DNA of 64,000 bases from Metopolophium dirhodum (GCF_019925205.1 NC_083561.1:6881217-6945216), one strand, 5' to 3'; shown: positions 32,803 through 46,196, numbered from the stretch's first letter. The notes: generated from the letters alone by a model not told the origin. Numbers and translations: made by a program.

Positions 32803-32809
32803 AATGGGT
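32727..32809. repeat. GT microsatellite bracketed by a 13-bp inverted repeat
   Basis: A CGCGCG plus (GT)n tract at 32752-32799 is enclosed by perfect 13-bp inverted arms ACCCATTTATACA (32727-32739) and TGTATAAATGGGT (32797-32809). Confidence 0.85.
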
Positions 32810-33850
32810 GACCGACAATGGTCGCCAATTTTACTCCGAGTACTATAGTCGACGAAAAAGGCGTAACCGCCTCGGGGACTTGCAATGTGCAACCACGATG
32901 ACGTTTATACATTATGTCAGTGTACTACGCATATAATATATAGTCATATAGATATGTGTCATACGTGTATATAGTTTATACGCACGCACAGACACTGCAT
33001 AATATATGCTTATACCTATACGTGTACTGTAAGTCTGCAGTATACATATAATGTACCTAGCAACCTAGATATACCTACGTGTTTGGACTTGGATAGCGCG
33101 CATGACGGCCGATGGCGAACTCATAAACATTACGATGTGGCGTACTATTATAAGTATATTATAATATACGACGGACAAACGGTCGTGTCTGCGATTTAAT
33201 GACGAATAATAACGACTTCGGTGCCAGTGCAGGCGGTGGATGGTATATAGTGTTCGGCACCGTTGCCATATATATATACAATAGCTGGTGTGATCCCGCC
33301 ATCACTGTATACCGGTGTTATACAACAGTTATAATATACAGAGGTAATAATAACGTGTATAAATATTAAATATGTAGCATGCACAGAGTGTCAGACAGGG
33401 GCGTAAAGCACTCGGCGACGGCTTAACATCGGTGCGCAAAGCTTCTTATTCTCACTTTTATCGGTCTCGAAAATTATCTCGTCCGTGAACAGTATTATTA
33501 TTATAATATACAGGCGAGATGTCAACTACGGCCACCTGCATACGTATACCATTACTATATATACATTATTATCTCATATACAACGCAGTCGTCATCGTCT
33601 ACCGCGTTCGAATCAAACGTGCACTGTACAATGGTGCACATATTACAATAATAATAATAATATATTGTTTGAGCCGGTTATACCCAACCGTCGTTGAAAT
33701 ATTAGAATATTATAACTACCAACCAAATCCGAATTCGCCCACTCGCCGTTATAATTGTCAGCAGGTAGGTAAATACTATACAATAGATCATATTTCAGAC
33801 GTATTGTGCGGAATGATTAACGCACGATGATTCGTTTTACATTTTCAGTT

Positions 33851-36703
33851 GTTTTACAATCCGAATTCAAAGGGCGGCGCGCGAAATGTCCATGTGTTTA
33901 AATTTCAAACGGTTATTTACGTATGTATAGTTATACTGCCAAGTATATAACACTATCTTTTTTATCGTTTGTATTTTTATTGGTTTTTGTTACTCTATTA
34001 TAACTCGTGCAAACAATATTACACTAAAAAATAGTGGTATGTTTAAAATGCGAATATTTTCCTGTAAATTTATATTTTTTTAATTTAAAATGTTCAAACT
34101 GCACACCACTCATTTATCAAATAAACCATAGGGTGTCGAGCGTACACTTTTTGGGTTTTAATAACGCTAGTGTATAGGTACGTATTAAGTCCCAGTTTAA
34201 AATAGCCACGATAAACTTTACTAAATTAAAAACCGTCTACAACCACACATAAACGTATATAATAATAATGGAGCTCCCGCTGTGAAAACCCGTATATTAA
34301 AATAAGGCATGTAGTGTCAGACTAAAAAATTGTATGAGATACGTACTACACGTGTTCGTGTTTCGTACATATTACAGTGATGTATGAATAATTTCGCTGT
34401 ACAAACTACTAATTGCATAAAATATTCAAAAGCGAAATTGTACATAAGTAACATTATTCCATTACAAACACACGTTGAACAGATTAAATTATCTTCAAAA
34501 AATGATTCGACAATCCAAATGTACCTACATCATTGGACCGCACAACACCTATACATAATTTACATGTCTTAAAATAAGCAATACAGCTATAGTCAACTCA
34601 CTCTGAAGTGTTAACGTTAGACTTGTGTTTCAATTTTAAATTTGAAGAGATTCACTGTCAAATAAATATAATAAACTATGTAAACAGTAAGTTTTTATTC
34701 AGTATTTTGTTGTAATTATTATAATTGTATAATTGTACAGTAATATTTTCAACAGTTGAACATTTAAAATACCGATACAATTCACTATAATAGTACCTAA
34801 CTAAAACACAATGTATGAAAGTTGATCAGTGTAAGACGTAAGTATAATAATATATCTGTTTGATCACTGATCAATTAACTATATATAAACGTAATCAAAT
34901 TGAGCTGAATATAATAGAGGAACACTGAAAAAAAAATACAATTATATTGAGTAGGTATGCTTTACACAAAATGCCTTCCGAAGATTAATTATCACTAACT
35001 TAAACTTCTAATTTCCATTAGAACCATCACTTTAAAATAGTAAATCATTATTCAAATGGAATACACAGAAATATTATGCAAGTTAGTGACTTATATTTTG
35101 TTTAAACAATTAACAATTTTAAATATAAAGAGGCTATAGGGTAGACTTCGATTCAATTATGACTTTTAACAGTATTAATTGTTAAAACCATTGGAAAAAA
35201 CTAGTCTTTGGCTTCGTATGTTCATTATGTTTCTCGAAAGGTATACCTACATAATATTCTAATTAATTATGCCAATTTTTCTCACTGCGATAAAATAGAC
35301 TTTCTGAATGTCACTTAAAATGACAAATTTGGTAATAACTAAAGTTTTTTTTAATTCATTACAGCTATATCACGCTATATTATAATGAGTATAAGTTCTG
35401 TAAAAAGGCAAATTCTGGGGAAAATGTTCACGCTCATTTCGGAGAAGGCCCATCATAATCGTATCTTATTACCATAATATATTAATATAGGTCTTTAATA
35501 TAAGCCAAAAAAATGAATGATCATACTATTTATTTTGCTCAAAAATTATAGCTTTTACACTTTATGTTGATTAACGATATAATATAATGTTTATATATAT
35601 GTAGGCATAAAATATATACTATAGCCAAAACTTTTAAATCTAAAATTTAATAATAGAAATCCGTTTTTGGCATTGTATATATTATGTATAGTATCCATAG
35701 AATGTATAAAAAAAATGTGGATATGTGGCTTTTAGATCTTCAATAATCAATATGTGCATTGTAATAAATTTAGGGATGGAAAAACTTTACCTACATTTAA
35801 TAAGTAATATAATAAAATTGATAGAAATTATTATAAGTATTTTAAATAATAAATAATACAAAAACAATAAATATGTAGATAATAATTTTTTATAGACATA
35901 CCAATACAAAATGTATTTAGTACTAAAATTTAAAAATACTTTTTATACATTTTTAATTTATAAAACTATATTTTGTATTTTATGATCAAGAAAAAATGAT
36001 AAGACTAGAATCTTACTGTCGTTTTTTCCTCTGTTTTTAATATTAGTTGACTAATTATCAGTTTTACAGTAGATAAATTAAAACTTTTTCCTCTTTTATA
36101 CATTTTACATTTTACATTTTTTACTAGTTGATTGATATCACCAATGATTTTCTTAAATATTCATTCATTAGGCTTCATGATTAAATATAATATTATACTA
36201 TATACGAGCACAACGCTATTTATTTTAATGATAATATTTATCTCAATATAATATTTTAATATGACATTATGAATTTATTACATATCGTGGAACCCGTTGT
36301 ATATTATTACAAGTTTCTTTAGTCGAGTCTCAAATTTGTTTTCATTAATCTTGTCTGTTATTTTACTTGTATAGAGGTACCTACGTATAATGATTCTAAA
36401 GTGAAATTTATATTTTGAATTTTGAATTTTTCACAGTAAACAACTTTTCCACAATTTTGAAATATTACACGAATCTAGTTATTATTTAAACTTAAGGGTT
36501 ATGTTCCCTACAATTTACTACACATGCATATTTATTTTACTTATTATTTCTAAATGTGTGCAGAATATTGTGGTCCCACTGGCTACTACATATATGGAAA
36601 AAAGTATGTATTTATCTTTAAAAGTTGAATTTAAATCATTAGAAATACAATATAATATGTATTACAGTTTGAACAAATAAAATAAACACCCAAGTTGATG
36701 GCA
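33851..36703. other. AT-rich stretch, nothing recognised
   Basis: Falls back to AT-rich composition after the CpG-enriched region. A 62-codon frame at 34384 has no recognisable similarity. Confidence 0.6.
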
Positions 36704-37021
36704 TTATTTCAGACTTGTTTCGACTATTTTTCGAATAAAGTCGTAAATATTATTGTTGTTATTAAATAGTTGCCCGACGATTGTTGCACATTTCTCAAAT
36801 TGTCGACTGCAAACTTGACATAATCCAGTACGTTTTGAAACATTTTGATTTAAATGCCGCAGAGGCCTAGAGCCATATAAAGAAGTTTTTCGATATGGCA
36901 AATCGACATTCACACGACAATAACAGAGGATTGGAATTCTTTGAATATCGCAGAATGTAATTGTCCACACTTTGCTGAATTCGATTATCCACGCCAAGTC
37001 ACTTGCGCGTGGCTCGCTCAC
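36704..37021 (-). other. Open minus-strand block with a CxxC motif
   Basis: An uninterrupted 105-codon minus-strand frame, more GC-rich than its flanks. It contains LCQVCSRQFEKCATIVGQLF then an Asn run and YDFIRKIVE. CxxC followed by a helical, acidic segment is loosely like the first half of a ZAD zinc-finger domain, but the second CxxC pair is absent. CpG-rich sequence follows upstream (37022-37600). It may be an exon, an old gene fragment or chance. Confidence 0.2.
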
Positions 37022-37600
37022 GCACCACCACCACCGCCTCCGATGACATCGTAGACTATAGAATGTTTGTCATTCGATTTCGGGGCAAAGAGAGAAAACT
37101 ACCGCGAGTTTTCTGAAGTTCAAATTAATATAATATTATCATGTCAATCAAGTAGAATAAATTGCCAAAACTTTTCTGGACGACAACACATGTTGGCGAA
37201 CGCGTTCGAGAGAAACAGAGTTCGTTAAACTATTCATAGGGAAATAAAAAGTCCGAGGCGCCCGTCAAAGTCGATAAAAAAAAAAAAAAGTAGAAAAACT
37301 TGCGTATAAAATCCATCTTCACTTCAGGGGGAATGTAATTGAATCGAATGCCGTTATATGCGTAAACCAGATGAAGGTGAGCGTGAAACATTATTATTAT
37401 CGAACAGTATAATAATATAGTCAACTGCTATAATATAATATATAATAAAATATATATTATAATAAATAGTGTGCGAGGGGGTCGGAGAGGAAGCAGCAAA
37501 CCGTCACCAATGTACGGAGGTTGTTAACCACCAATATTGTTCCATAACGACATTTATTCAAATGTCAACAGCCGCTGCCGTATTGTTGATCCGATCGCGC
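37022..37600. other. CpG-enriched block upstream of the 36704-37021 frame
   Basis: Contains CACCACCACCGCCTCCG, ACTACCGCGAG, GAACGCGTTCGAGAG and GATCCGATCGCGCC. Position and composition would suit a promoter for a minus-strand transcript, but no transcript evidence is visible. Confidence 0.25.
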
Positions 37601-38827
37601 CAAAAAAAATGTCGAATATACATATCTCAATAGTATGCCGTCGTCAAAACATTATGTCATGTGTAATATAATAGAATATACTTTATAGTAACAGTTTTCG
37701 AGAATGTACGTTATCAAATTTGCCCAAAGTGTCAACCAAACTCCAAAAATGGGATCACCATAATAGTAAAAAAAAAAAAAAAATAACAATAAGAAAAGAT
37801 CGTTAAGATATTGTAAAAAAATGAATTGTAATAAGTATTAAAATTTTAAAAAAAAACACAATCGATTTCATAGAACAATAATTGTAATGTGAATTTATTA
37901 AAAATTACAACTAGCATTGAAACTGACAAATTATTTTAAATAAAATAATATACTTATATGGTTCAAATAAGTTTCTATACGGCCTTGGCTGTACAGTGGA
38001 AGTATACACTGCAGCAGCGCTTCGAAGTGGAAATCGTTTTGGTCTTAATCGATATTTGCGGTGACCGTCCGAAAACCGACTGGCACACACATCACCGATG
38101 GTGTGTGGTGCAATTTTTAGTAACAATCCGTAATGATTCGGCACTTAAATACAAATTACTTGGGGTAATTCGTTGTTAAGTATAAATTCATTTAAAAGTT
38201 TGTTTTAAACCGGCAATTTTTTTTCACCACTTGAAATTCTACCGTGACAATATTATATTATTATTGTTATTATTATTATTTGGTATTTATGAATATAATA
38301 TAGACCATGGGTTTAAAACGAGTATAGTTGTACTACGGAAAGCATTGACCCTTAATTAATTTCCATTGGGTCCAGTGGATATGTCTTCATCTCCTATTAC
38401 ATTGGACATTCGCACAGTCTTATCAAATTATAATACAGTGAAACTTCCCTATTAGAAAGTCTCGGTGGGCAGCAATAGAAATTCGTTAAATTTGATTCTA
38501 ATTTGATAATGGTTTTCAATTTCATTGAATATAAGGTTTATATTTATTATATGGAGGTTTCACTGTATTTATAAGTACAGAAACGATTTAAATACAATAA
38601 TATTATTAAACGTGATTGATAATAACAAATCTGTTAAACTCGAATAATAATTACTTTTATAATACTTTTTTGAAATAGGTACTTTAAAATTATTTACCAG
38701 GTTATTGCAATTCCTTGTCTTATGCATTGTTTAAACATACACTTAATATTTGTACATTCTTTTTGAATATATTGTATTTTAAAAGCTCACAAGATTTATA
38801 TACAGACAGGTTATTGTTGATTATAAA

Positions 38828-39931
38828 AAGGTGGATAAGTGGATGTCGCTCTGCTGTACAGTAGGTTACAAGTAGGTTACTGTAATAAATGGTGTTAAAT
38901 TTGAATTCAATGATATAATATCATTATCTCTATATAATATCTCTATTAAATTGTCAAGCTTTTTTACTCAACAGGTAAAATTTTATTGATATTAATAGAA
39001 AAAAAAAACTAAAAAAAATGGAAATTGACAATGTCCGTAAACAGCTCAAAATAAGACAGAAAAATTTGGAAAATGTTATATTGTATAGGAAATACAATCA
39101 TAAACATTCAGTCAAAATTTCATGTCCCTATGTCATTTGTTTTAGAGTTACACCAAAAACCAAAATCGATTTTCTCGAAAACAGATTTCGCGTAAAAATT
39201 CCCGTTTTTCCTTAATTTTTCTTTTGTTTTTCACGTCGCTTTTGAAAACAACTGGGAAATTTTTACTTTTGACCCCCCCCCCCCCCCACCCAAAGTACTA
39301 ACTAGATTCACTTTCCTATATCAGAAAAGTTATTGTTGAAGAAAATCCAAGCACTTTTACTGTCCTAAAAGGTGATGACAGACACAAAAAAAAAAAAGGT
39401 GGATAAGTGGATGTCGCTCTGCTGTACAGTAGGTTACAAGTGGGTCACTGTAATGGATGGTGTTAAATTTGAATTCAATGATATAATATCATTGTATAAG
39501 AAAAACGATTCTGAGCGAAAACGGTCAGTCAGCCTATGATATTACCAAGTATATTTGATGATATTATTGAGAATAAAGTAATTTTATATAACCTATTTAC
39601 GTGGAGCTTTGTTTTTAATTTTCAATCCCTGGTCATTTGTTTTTTTTCCCCGTTTTTCCTTAATTTTTCTTTTGTTTTTCCCGTCGCTTTTGAAAACTAC
39701 TGGGAAATTTTTACTTTTGACCCCCCCCCCCCCCCCCACCCAAAGTACCAACTAGATTCACTTTCCTATCAGAAAAGTTATTGTTGAAGAAAATCCAAGC
39801 ACTTTTACTGTCCTAAAAGGTGATGACAGACACAAAAATGAAAAAAAAAAAATTAAAAATTAAAAAATAAAAAAAAAAAACACACATCATTGTAAAATCA
39901 ATACATTCATCACTTCGCTCAGAATCTAAAA
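38828..39931 (+). repeat. Interspersed repeat, head-to-tail pair (copies 2a, 2b)
   Basis: Two partial units of the 28815 family in direct orientation: 38828..39396 and 39397..39931, each starting GGTGGATAAGTGGATGTCGC and ending with GGTGATGACAGACAC then A runs. Unit 2a lacks the ATTCTGAGCG block and the extreme 3' end; unit 2b lacks the central part but keeps the 3' end CTCAGAATCTAAAA. The deletions are complementary and the junction falls in a poly-A stretch. Poly-C tracts of varying length sit at 39273 and 39721. Confidence 0.8.
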
Positions 39932-42900
39932 TAAAATAAATAGTATTTATAATCAATGATATTATGAATGTACACATTATTCAAATTTAATACATAGTAG
40001 ATTAGTGTATTCATACATTTTATATGAAATATTTTATAAGATATTTATTTATACATAATATAGTGAACTATATTTGCCAAATTGTTTAATTTATAAAACA
40101 TACAAAATGTATTTAAATTTAAATTATTGCTAAAAATTATTCATACATATATTTAAAAAATATAATTATATACTCCATAAAAAATGAAACAAAGCAGTTA
40201 AATCACCTCTATTCATATAAAAATCATGTACATATAACAAACAATCATAAAACTTCATGTTGGTTTTATTTATAATTATTATTTTTATTTTTAATCTTTT
40301 TTTCATGAAAACAATTAAAATCATCCATAATGGAATTATTATTTTTATGTTAAATAAATAACTTAAAAGAAAAATGACCTACTTTGATGATAAGCATTTT
40401 ATATTTGGAGCAGAGCAGTGTTATTACATTAATATTACCTATTATTGTTGTTTTGTATTTCTGTTAATACTGATATGAATATAAAGAGTACTCCAAAGTC
40501 ATAAAGTTGTATATAGTCCGTCTATGGATTGGTATTTGGACACAGATGGTACTTTAAACAGGTCATTTGTGGAATTCCTAAGTAGTTTTTGTGAAATTGC
40601 GAAAAACAACCGAAAACTGCAAAACAACAATCAGTAAAATTTACAACGAAGCGGTTTTGAACGAAATATATAATATCTATTATTTGGTTGTAGTTCAGAA
40701 AATACCAAACAGCTTTCATTTCTAGATGATATTATATATATATTTTGTATTTATATTAAAAGAATGTATTGATTTTTTTTTTGGTATTAATGCTTAAAAT
40801 ATTTATCCATGTAAGGTGTAATGATACTATTTACCACAACTATACAATATGTAAACTAATATAATACCTTTACCTAATTTTTAATTATTATTAGATGTAC
40901 TTATTGTGTAGTCATTAAATAAACCCGTTTATGTTCTATAAATGTCCAAAAATGTTATGTTTTTATGAGACTAGATTGTATAACACTCTAATGTTTTAAT
41001 AATTCGATAATTTAATTAAAAATAATAAAATGTTACACTTTTGAAGAAATATTATTGAAAATATGAGACAAATTCAAAATTGACCTCATTAGAGTACCAG
41101 TTTTACCCCGATTGCCGTCATTAAACAAACGAAATAAAAGGTTTTTGACCAAGTCGGAGCAACTATTTGTCCGAAAAAGTGTTTACATACCCAACCAATA
41201 TATTTTTCGTTTCGGTCGCTTGGAATCCATAATTAAACCAACCCAAGATAAATCGAAAAAGCAAAACACGTTAGGTGCCTACTTATAAAATTGTCCGAGC
41301 ATATATTATATTTTCAATTCTATGAACTAACGTTTTACGCGTTTATATAAAACTATAAAATTATAAACGCAGTGATAATAATTATTTTGTAGCGGTCTGC
41401 GGCACATATGTATATTATGCGCCTCGCACATTACTATAAGCTCGAAGTGGAAACTGTAGGTATATTATTCATAAGCTACACGATGCACAGAGAACAGGTT
41501 ACCACGTATTAAAAGCCGTAAAATATAAATTATACGTCGCCCCCTACAAGCAGTTATTCAAACCAACTAATGAAGGAAATATGTTTAAAGTATTGGGTTA
41601 CATTATTAAAACGGTGCGTTTAATTAAATTTTGTCTTCGTTCCTTCTATTTTTCAAGAGTCTTTGTCAGCTTTTTACTAGCGCGGAACCTCGTTATTACA
41701 CACTGAAGTGATGCAATGGCGGGGTGTTTTTTTTTTTATATTCTGGTGTCAAACCAAATAGATTACCGAAATAAAAATTCTAAAAATTGAGATTGTTTTT
41801 ATATAAAAGTTCGCCCAATAGTAAATGATTTCTTCTTCGAATAGAGTACCTATTGATGAAATGTAATTTCCTCAGAAAAGAAAATAGGAGGAATCCAAAG
41901 GAAATTGGTTTCATGGGAGTCGTCAATCTTTAAAATAATAAGCTAATTTCAGCTTCTCTTATATACCAGGAAGATTATGTCAAAAACATAACGAAAATAC
42001 AAGATATTAAATATTGGACACACCCCTGACTACTATTGACGTTATACTTCTCGTAGATTCTATTTTATCATCATCGTTACCATCATTGAGTTTATATTGA
42101 CAATAATTTCTTTAATATTTTGTTCGACAACAACAAAAATAAAACCGTTTGATAAGTATTGACCATTAATATCACTATTATTTTTAATAAGACTATAATA
42201 TTATGTTTTGTAACTTTTTAGGTTAAAAAGTAAAGTTTGTAATTTAAAATCAGGTCATCTGTAAACGTTAAGTTTACAAGTTTTGTACTCAAATGTGACA
42301 TTTATATACCATGCATTTAATTTTCTCGTTCCACGTAATTTATACATATTTTTATCTTAAACCATAAAACATTTACTCGATAAAACTATAAATATATAGG
42401 TATTAAACATCAAATAATATTATATTATTCTTAATAAACCATAAAAACATTTGGCACTATTATAGTTTTTATCTATTTGTATTTTTTTTTTTTATCGTAT
42501 CCAATCATTTTAGTATGGACATTACGATATTTACAGTAGGAAAACAAATAGAACACAATGAATTACGGTTGATGATATAAATATATAATATCATAATATT
42601 TCTTGAGTTGTTGAGTATTACGTCACGCTGTATTAGTACCTACCTATGTTACGTTTTTCATTAAATTGCATAATATTATTATGATTAGAGTCTGAAAATC
42701 TTATGACAATGAGGTGGGCACAAATGTATTTTATGTTCGTTGTACAAATGTACCAAAACGAATGTATTATGTAATAAATGCAACGAAAGCATTATAAATT
42801 ATATATTTATTGTGTTAACTGCTGTTATACTAATTTTACAATTATTAACCACAGAGTTGTGCTAGACTAATAGAGACCATTAAAAATATAAAAAAGTGCG

Positions 42901-45227
42901 TGACATATTGCAGTTTGAATCATACGGTTTATCACTTCGGTATTATTGGCAACAGACTACCTAAATCATAATGTTTGTTCATGTCAATTAAATTTTTTGA
43001 ACTCGTGTAAATTAAAGCGTATTATATAATATACCATTAAAGTGGGTTTGAACTTCAGAGGCCACAGACAAATATTGTATGGAACTATTTTATCACATTA
43101 TTTTTAATAATTTATAAAGCATCAGAGATATTTTTTAAACCTGGTATGAGTTTAATTATTAATTTATCTATTAAGAATAAATTAAAATATAGAATTGTTA
43201 TACAATTTAAAATGCATAACTCTATAAGAATAATAAATGAAAATGAATAGTCAAACTTTTTAATTGTCAAAAAAATCAAGCCCCCAAACGAGTTACCATA
43301 ATAACAGAGCACGTGGTATTATGAAATAAATGTTGTACATTTTAAAAATCAGATTTAAAAATGTTGTACATATTGTATACCAACGATAACGATTGTAGAA
43401 GACTATATTTTTTTAATCAAAAGCTAATTCGTAGACAAACATTTACAAACATTTTGAAATATTATGTTTCTGAACTAATTAAGCATTTTATATACCTATA
43501 TTAGAATGGAATAAATATTAAAATATATTAGATTGTTATTCGAAAACACCCTAAATTCTATTTATTAAAACATTGTAAAATATATTAAGATGCAATTTCT
43601 AATAAAGATCAGTTGTAATATTATATATTATAGTAAACAATTTGCTATTAATCAATACAAACCTAACCTAACGAAAAGTGACATACCTTAAATTCTGATT
43701 CAGTAGGTACCTATTACTTTTGGCTTTAAATCCCGCATTCGTGCTTAATCGATCAATATCACTATGTACTATTGAAACCTAAAAGTATATATACAGCCAG
43801 TTCAAATATTTTATAAGTTGTCAAAAGTTATTACTATACCTTATGTGCAAAACCCTTTTTCTCGGAAATCCGTGTAATAGTAAAGCACTCTCGGTGGATA
43901 ACTGGACCAGTCAATCAATTTATTTGACGTATTAAATTGCTGTTTGTTTATGAAAATATAATGTAATGTTTCATTTAATAGGAAAATAGTACGATTTGAT
44001 AATGCGACAGCTGTTCTCGATACGACGCAGGTACCTCCGTCTGAAAAAAATAATATTATTGTTCTTACAACAATCGATTATAGTTTCTCGGTATGAAAGG
44101 CAGGATTTGGATTTTGGTTATTTTCCGCCAAAGAAAATCATTAACACATTTGGAAAGTCGAATCAGTTGTTCATTGTTTTTAATAATACTGGGATTTGTT
44201 TCGAATCATTCCGTTTCACCGTGTTTACACGATAATACAAAGCGTCTGGATTTAACGGCAGCCCGGGTCTGCCATAGTATTGCGTTTTGGGTTGATGAAT
44301 GTATTACGTTGGTAGATATATATAATAGGTACTTACAATTTTGTTTCTGGTTGAAAGTTTTAAAACATTAAATCAATAAAAACAAAACACTTGAAAGGAA
44401 TATATACCCATTGTTTAATCAATCTCGTAACTATTATAAGTTATGCGTAAAATAAAATAACTCTAAGACAAATAAATTTCAAAAGGAAATAATCGTAAAT
44501 TAGTGACATACAACAATTGTTGTACTTAAAAAAAAATAAAAATAATTACCATTTTTTTGTTATGCTAATAGCAATGACGAAATAATAAAAAAAACTTATT
44601 TGTATATTGATACATTATTTTAACTTAATGCTAATTTGATTACTTACTATTTATGCCTTTATGTAAATTATATAACAACTAAAAATAGAAAAATATAATA
44701 ATAATGTCATTAGGTAAATGTAAAACATATTAATTTAACAAATTCTAATATAGCACAAGTTGAACACCTGTCTTAAGTAAATTATGTTTAAATTCAAATA
44801 TAATATTTATATACTCCACTTGAATATTATTCGTTCAAATCATGTTCGAGCTCAACTAAAGTAAATGATTTTAAATCAATACCAGCTAATTAATCAAATT
44901 GGTATATTCTGTTATACTATAATGATTGTTTTGTTTAGTAGAAAATAATTTTTAATTTATATATATTTTTAATTCAACGATAATTTTAAATGTAAGTTCA
45001 AAAATATTACTCATACAAAGAATACACACAATATATTAATACAAGTTTTATTTTATTCGCGAAATATTAGATAACAGGCATGATCGAATATAAATAGGTA
45101 CTTAACCTACTTTTAAGTTTGGATGTAAAATATGAATGTAAAATATTACTACGTATTATTCATTTTTTGACTACATTAATCTATTTAATGGTATATTTAT
45201 ATTATAAAGAACTTTTTTTTCTTGCAG
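39932..45227. other. Intron or upstream DNA before the TM3 exon
   Basis: Mostly AT-rich. GC-richer patches at about 41090-41280, 41390-41720 and 43990-44330 are not recognised as exons; the last has two overlapping + frames of 79 and 92 codons without TM1/TM2 features. Confidence 0.5.
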
Positions 45228-45337
45228 ATAAGCAGAGGATGGATCTTAGGTCCAGAACTATGTGATATGTGGACTTCAAGTGATGTACTATGTTGTACAG
45301 CTTCGATACTTCATCTCGTTGCAATAGCTGTTGATAG
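45228..45337 (+). CDS. 5-HT1A: Serotonin receptor 5-HT1-type, TM3 exon
   Basis: Internal coding exon of an insect 5-HT1-type serotonin receptor (Gi-coupled class A GPCR of the plasma membrane; function from family knowledge). It runs from a ttttttttcttgcag acceptor to a gtaacg donor: 110 nt, entering in phase 0 and leaving in phase 2 inside the Arg codon of DRY. It encodes ISRGWILGPELCDMW followed by TM3. Visible key residues are Cys3.25 (LCDMW, expected disulfide partner of ECL2), Asp3.32 (SSDVLCC), the amine-binding acid, and Asp3.49 of DRY at the exon end. The next exon supplies the last base of Arg and the Tyr. The exon starts at ISRGW, just after TM2 in homologues, so TM1, TM2 and the N-terminus must come from earlier exons that I did not find. 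Subtype 1A versus 1B is less certain than 5-HT1 class. Confidence 0.93.
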
Positions 45338-45390
45338 GTAACGTACACGTTGCAATTGATTTAAATAAATTATTATAATGTACAATATTT

Positions 45391-45542
45391 GGACTGCTAC
45401 GGTGTGGTTAGCATCGACCGGTCCCCCTAGTTCCCGGATGGGTGACCACCCGTGCTCTAGGGACAAATCCACGCCACATATATACACACGTGTTCTAACC
45501 AACCATACTCTCCCCAACAGTTAAAAACCTACGAAAAAAAAA
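45391..45542 (+). mobile_element. Candidate Pol III SINE with 5S/tRNA-like promoter
   Basis: A GC-rich block in AT-rich intron. GTGGTTAGCATCG resembles a box A or the 5S internal control region, and CCCGGATGGGTGACCACC (45433-45450) closely resembles 5S rRNA box C. It ends in an A run near 45533-45541. It lies 54 bp after the donor of the TM3 exon. No complete 5S or tRNA gene is present, and the target duplication is unclear. A SINE3-like (5S-derived) or tRNA-derived origin are both possible. Confidence 0.5.
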
Positions 45543-46196
45543 TATGTATATATAATATATATAATAGTTGTTATACAAGCGTCAATGACACATGACGCAT
45601 AGGCAACTATTTAAGATCATCTTTATTAAAACATATAATTATTTAGTATACGATTTAATGTATTATTTTAACAAGTTATTAGCAGCATTTTTCTCGAGAA
45701 ATCTTAATAGTAATATTATTAATATTAACAAGGAAAAAATCTAAAATATTTATACAATAATGTGTATTTCCTTTGAGTATATTTTAATTTGAACAATTAA
45801 TATAATCACGTTCTAGTGTGATACATATTATCACCCAATTGTGAATTGTATTGTAAAGTATTTGAACTCCAGGTTCAAATAATATGAAGCAATTTATTTT
45901 AGAACTATCATCAACAGAAAAGATAATAATACCTTAGCTAAACGTAAAGTATAAAATACAATTGTATATCAAAGACGAGTAAGTTCTTAACTAAAGAACA
46001 ATAAGATAAAAACAATAATTTAAGTTGTTTGATTGTTTGCTTTTTTTTGGAAAAATTTTATTGTTATTAATGTTATATCGGTACCGATATCACGACCGTA
46101 ATTAAATACAATTTAATATTTTAGTAGCTGTGGAAAGTAGGATGCTATTTTATTTACCTATAATATAATATTTCTTCGTTGTTTGGTATTATGAGT

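Larger units (their letters stand above)
31740..33850. other. 2-kb CpG-enriched region with microsatellites
   Basis: The largest block of elevated CG dinucleotide content in the window outside the receptor's last exon. It includes TA and GT microsatellites, CGTATACGCGTAG-type words and many TATA-like words. Several overlapping frames of 60-118 codons on both strands lack similarity I can recognise. It may be a regulatory region or first-exon region within or upstream of the receptor gene. Confidence 0.35.

Noticed and set aside
39536..39787. 83-codon frame ending in LDSLSYQKSYC
   Set aside because: Same repeat family, spanning a poly-C tract and an internal deletion.
43996..44371. Possible upstream receptor exon
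   Set aside because: The two overlapping frames lack TM1/TM2 residues and the possible donor after ACGCAG is poor.
45391..45490. A functional 5S rRNA or tRNA gene
   Set aside because: Only box-like motifs are present; no complete 5S or cloverleaf sequence, and the block ends in an A-rich tail like a SINE.
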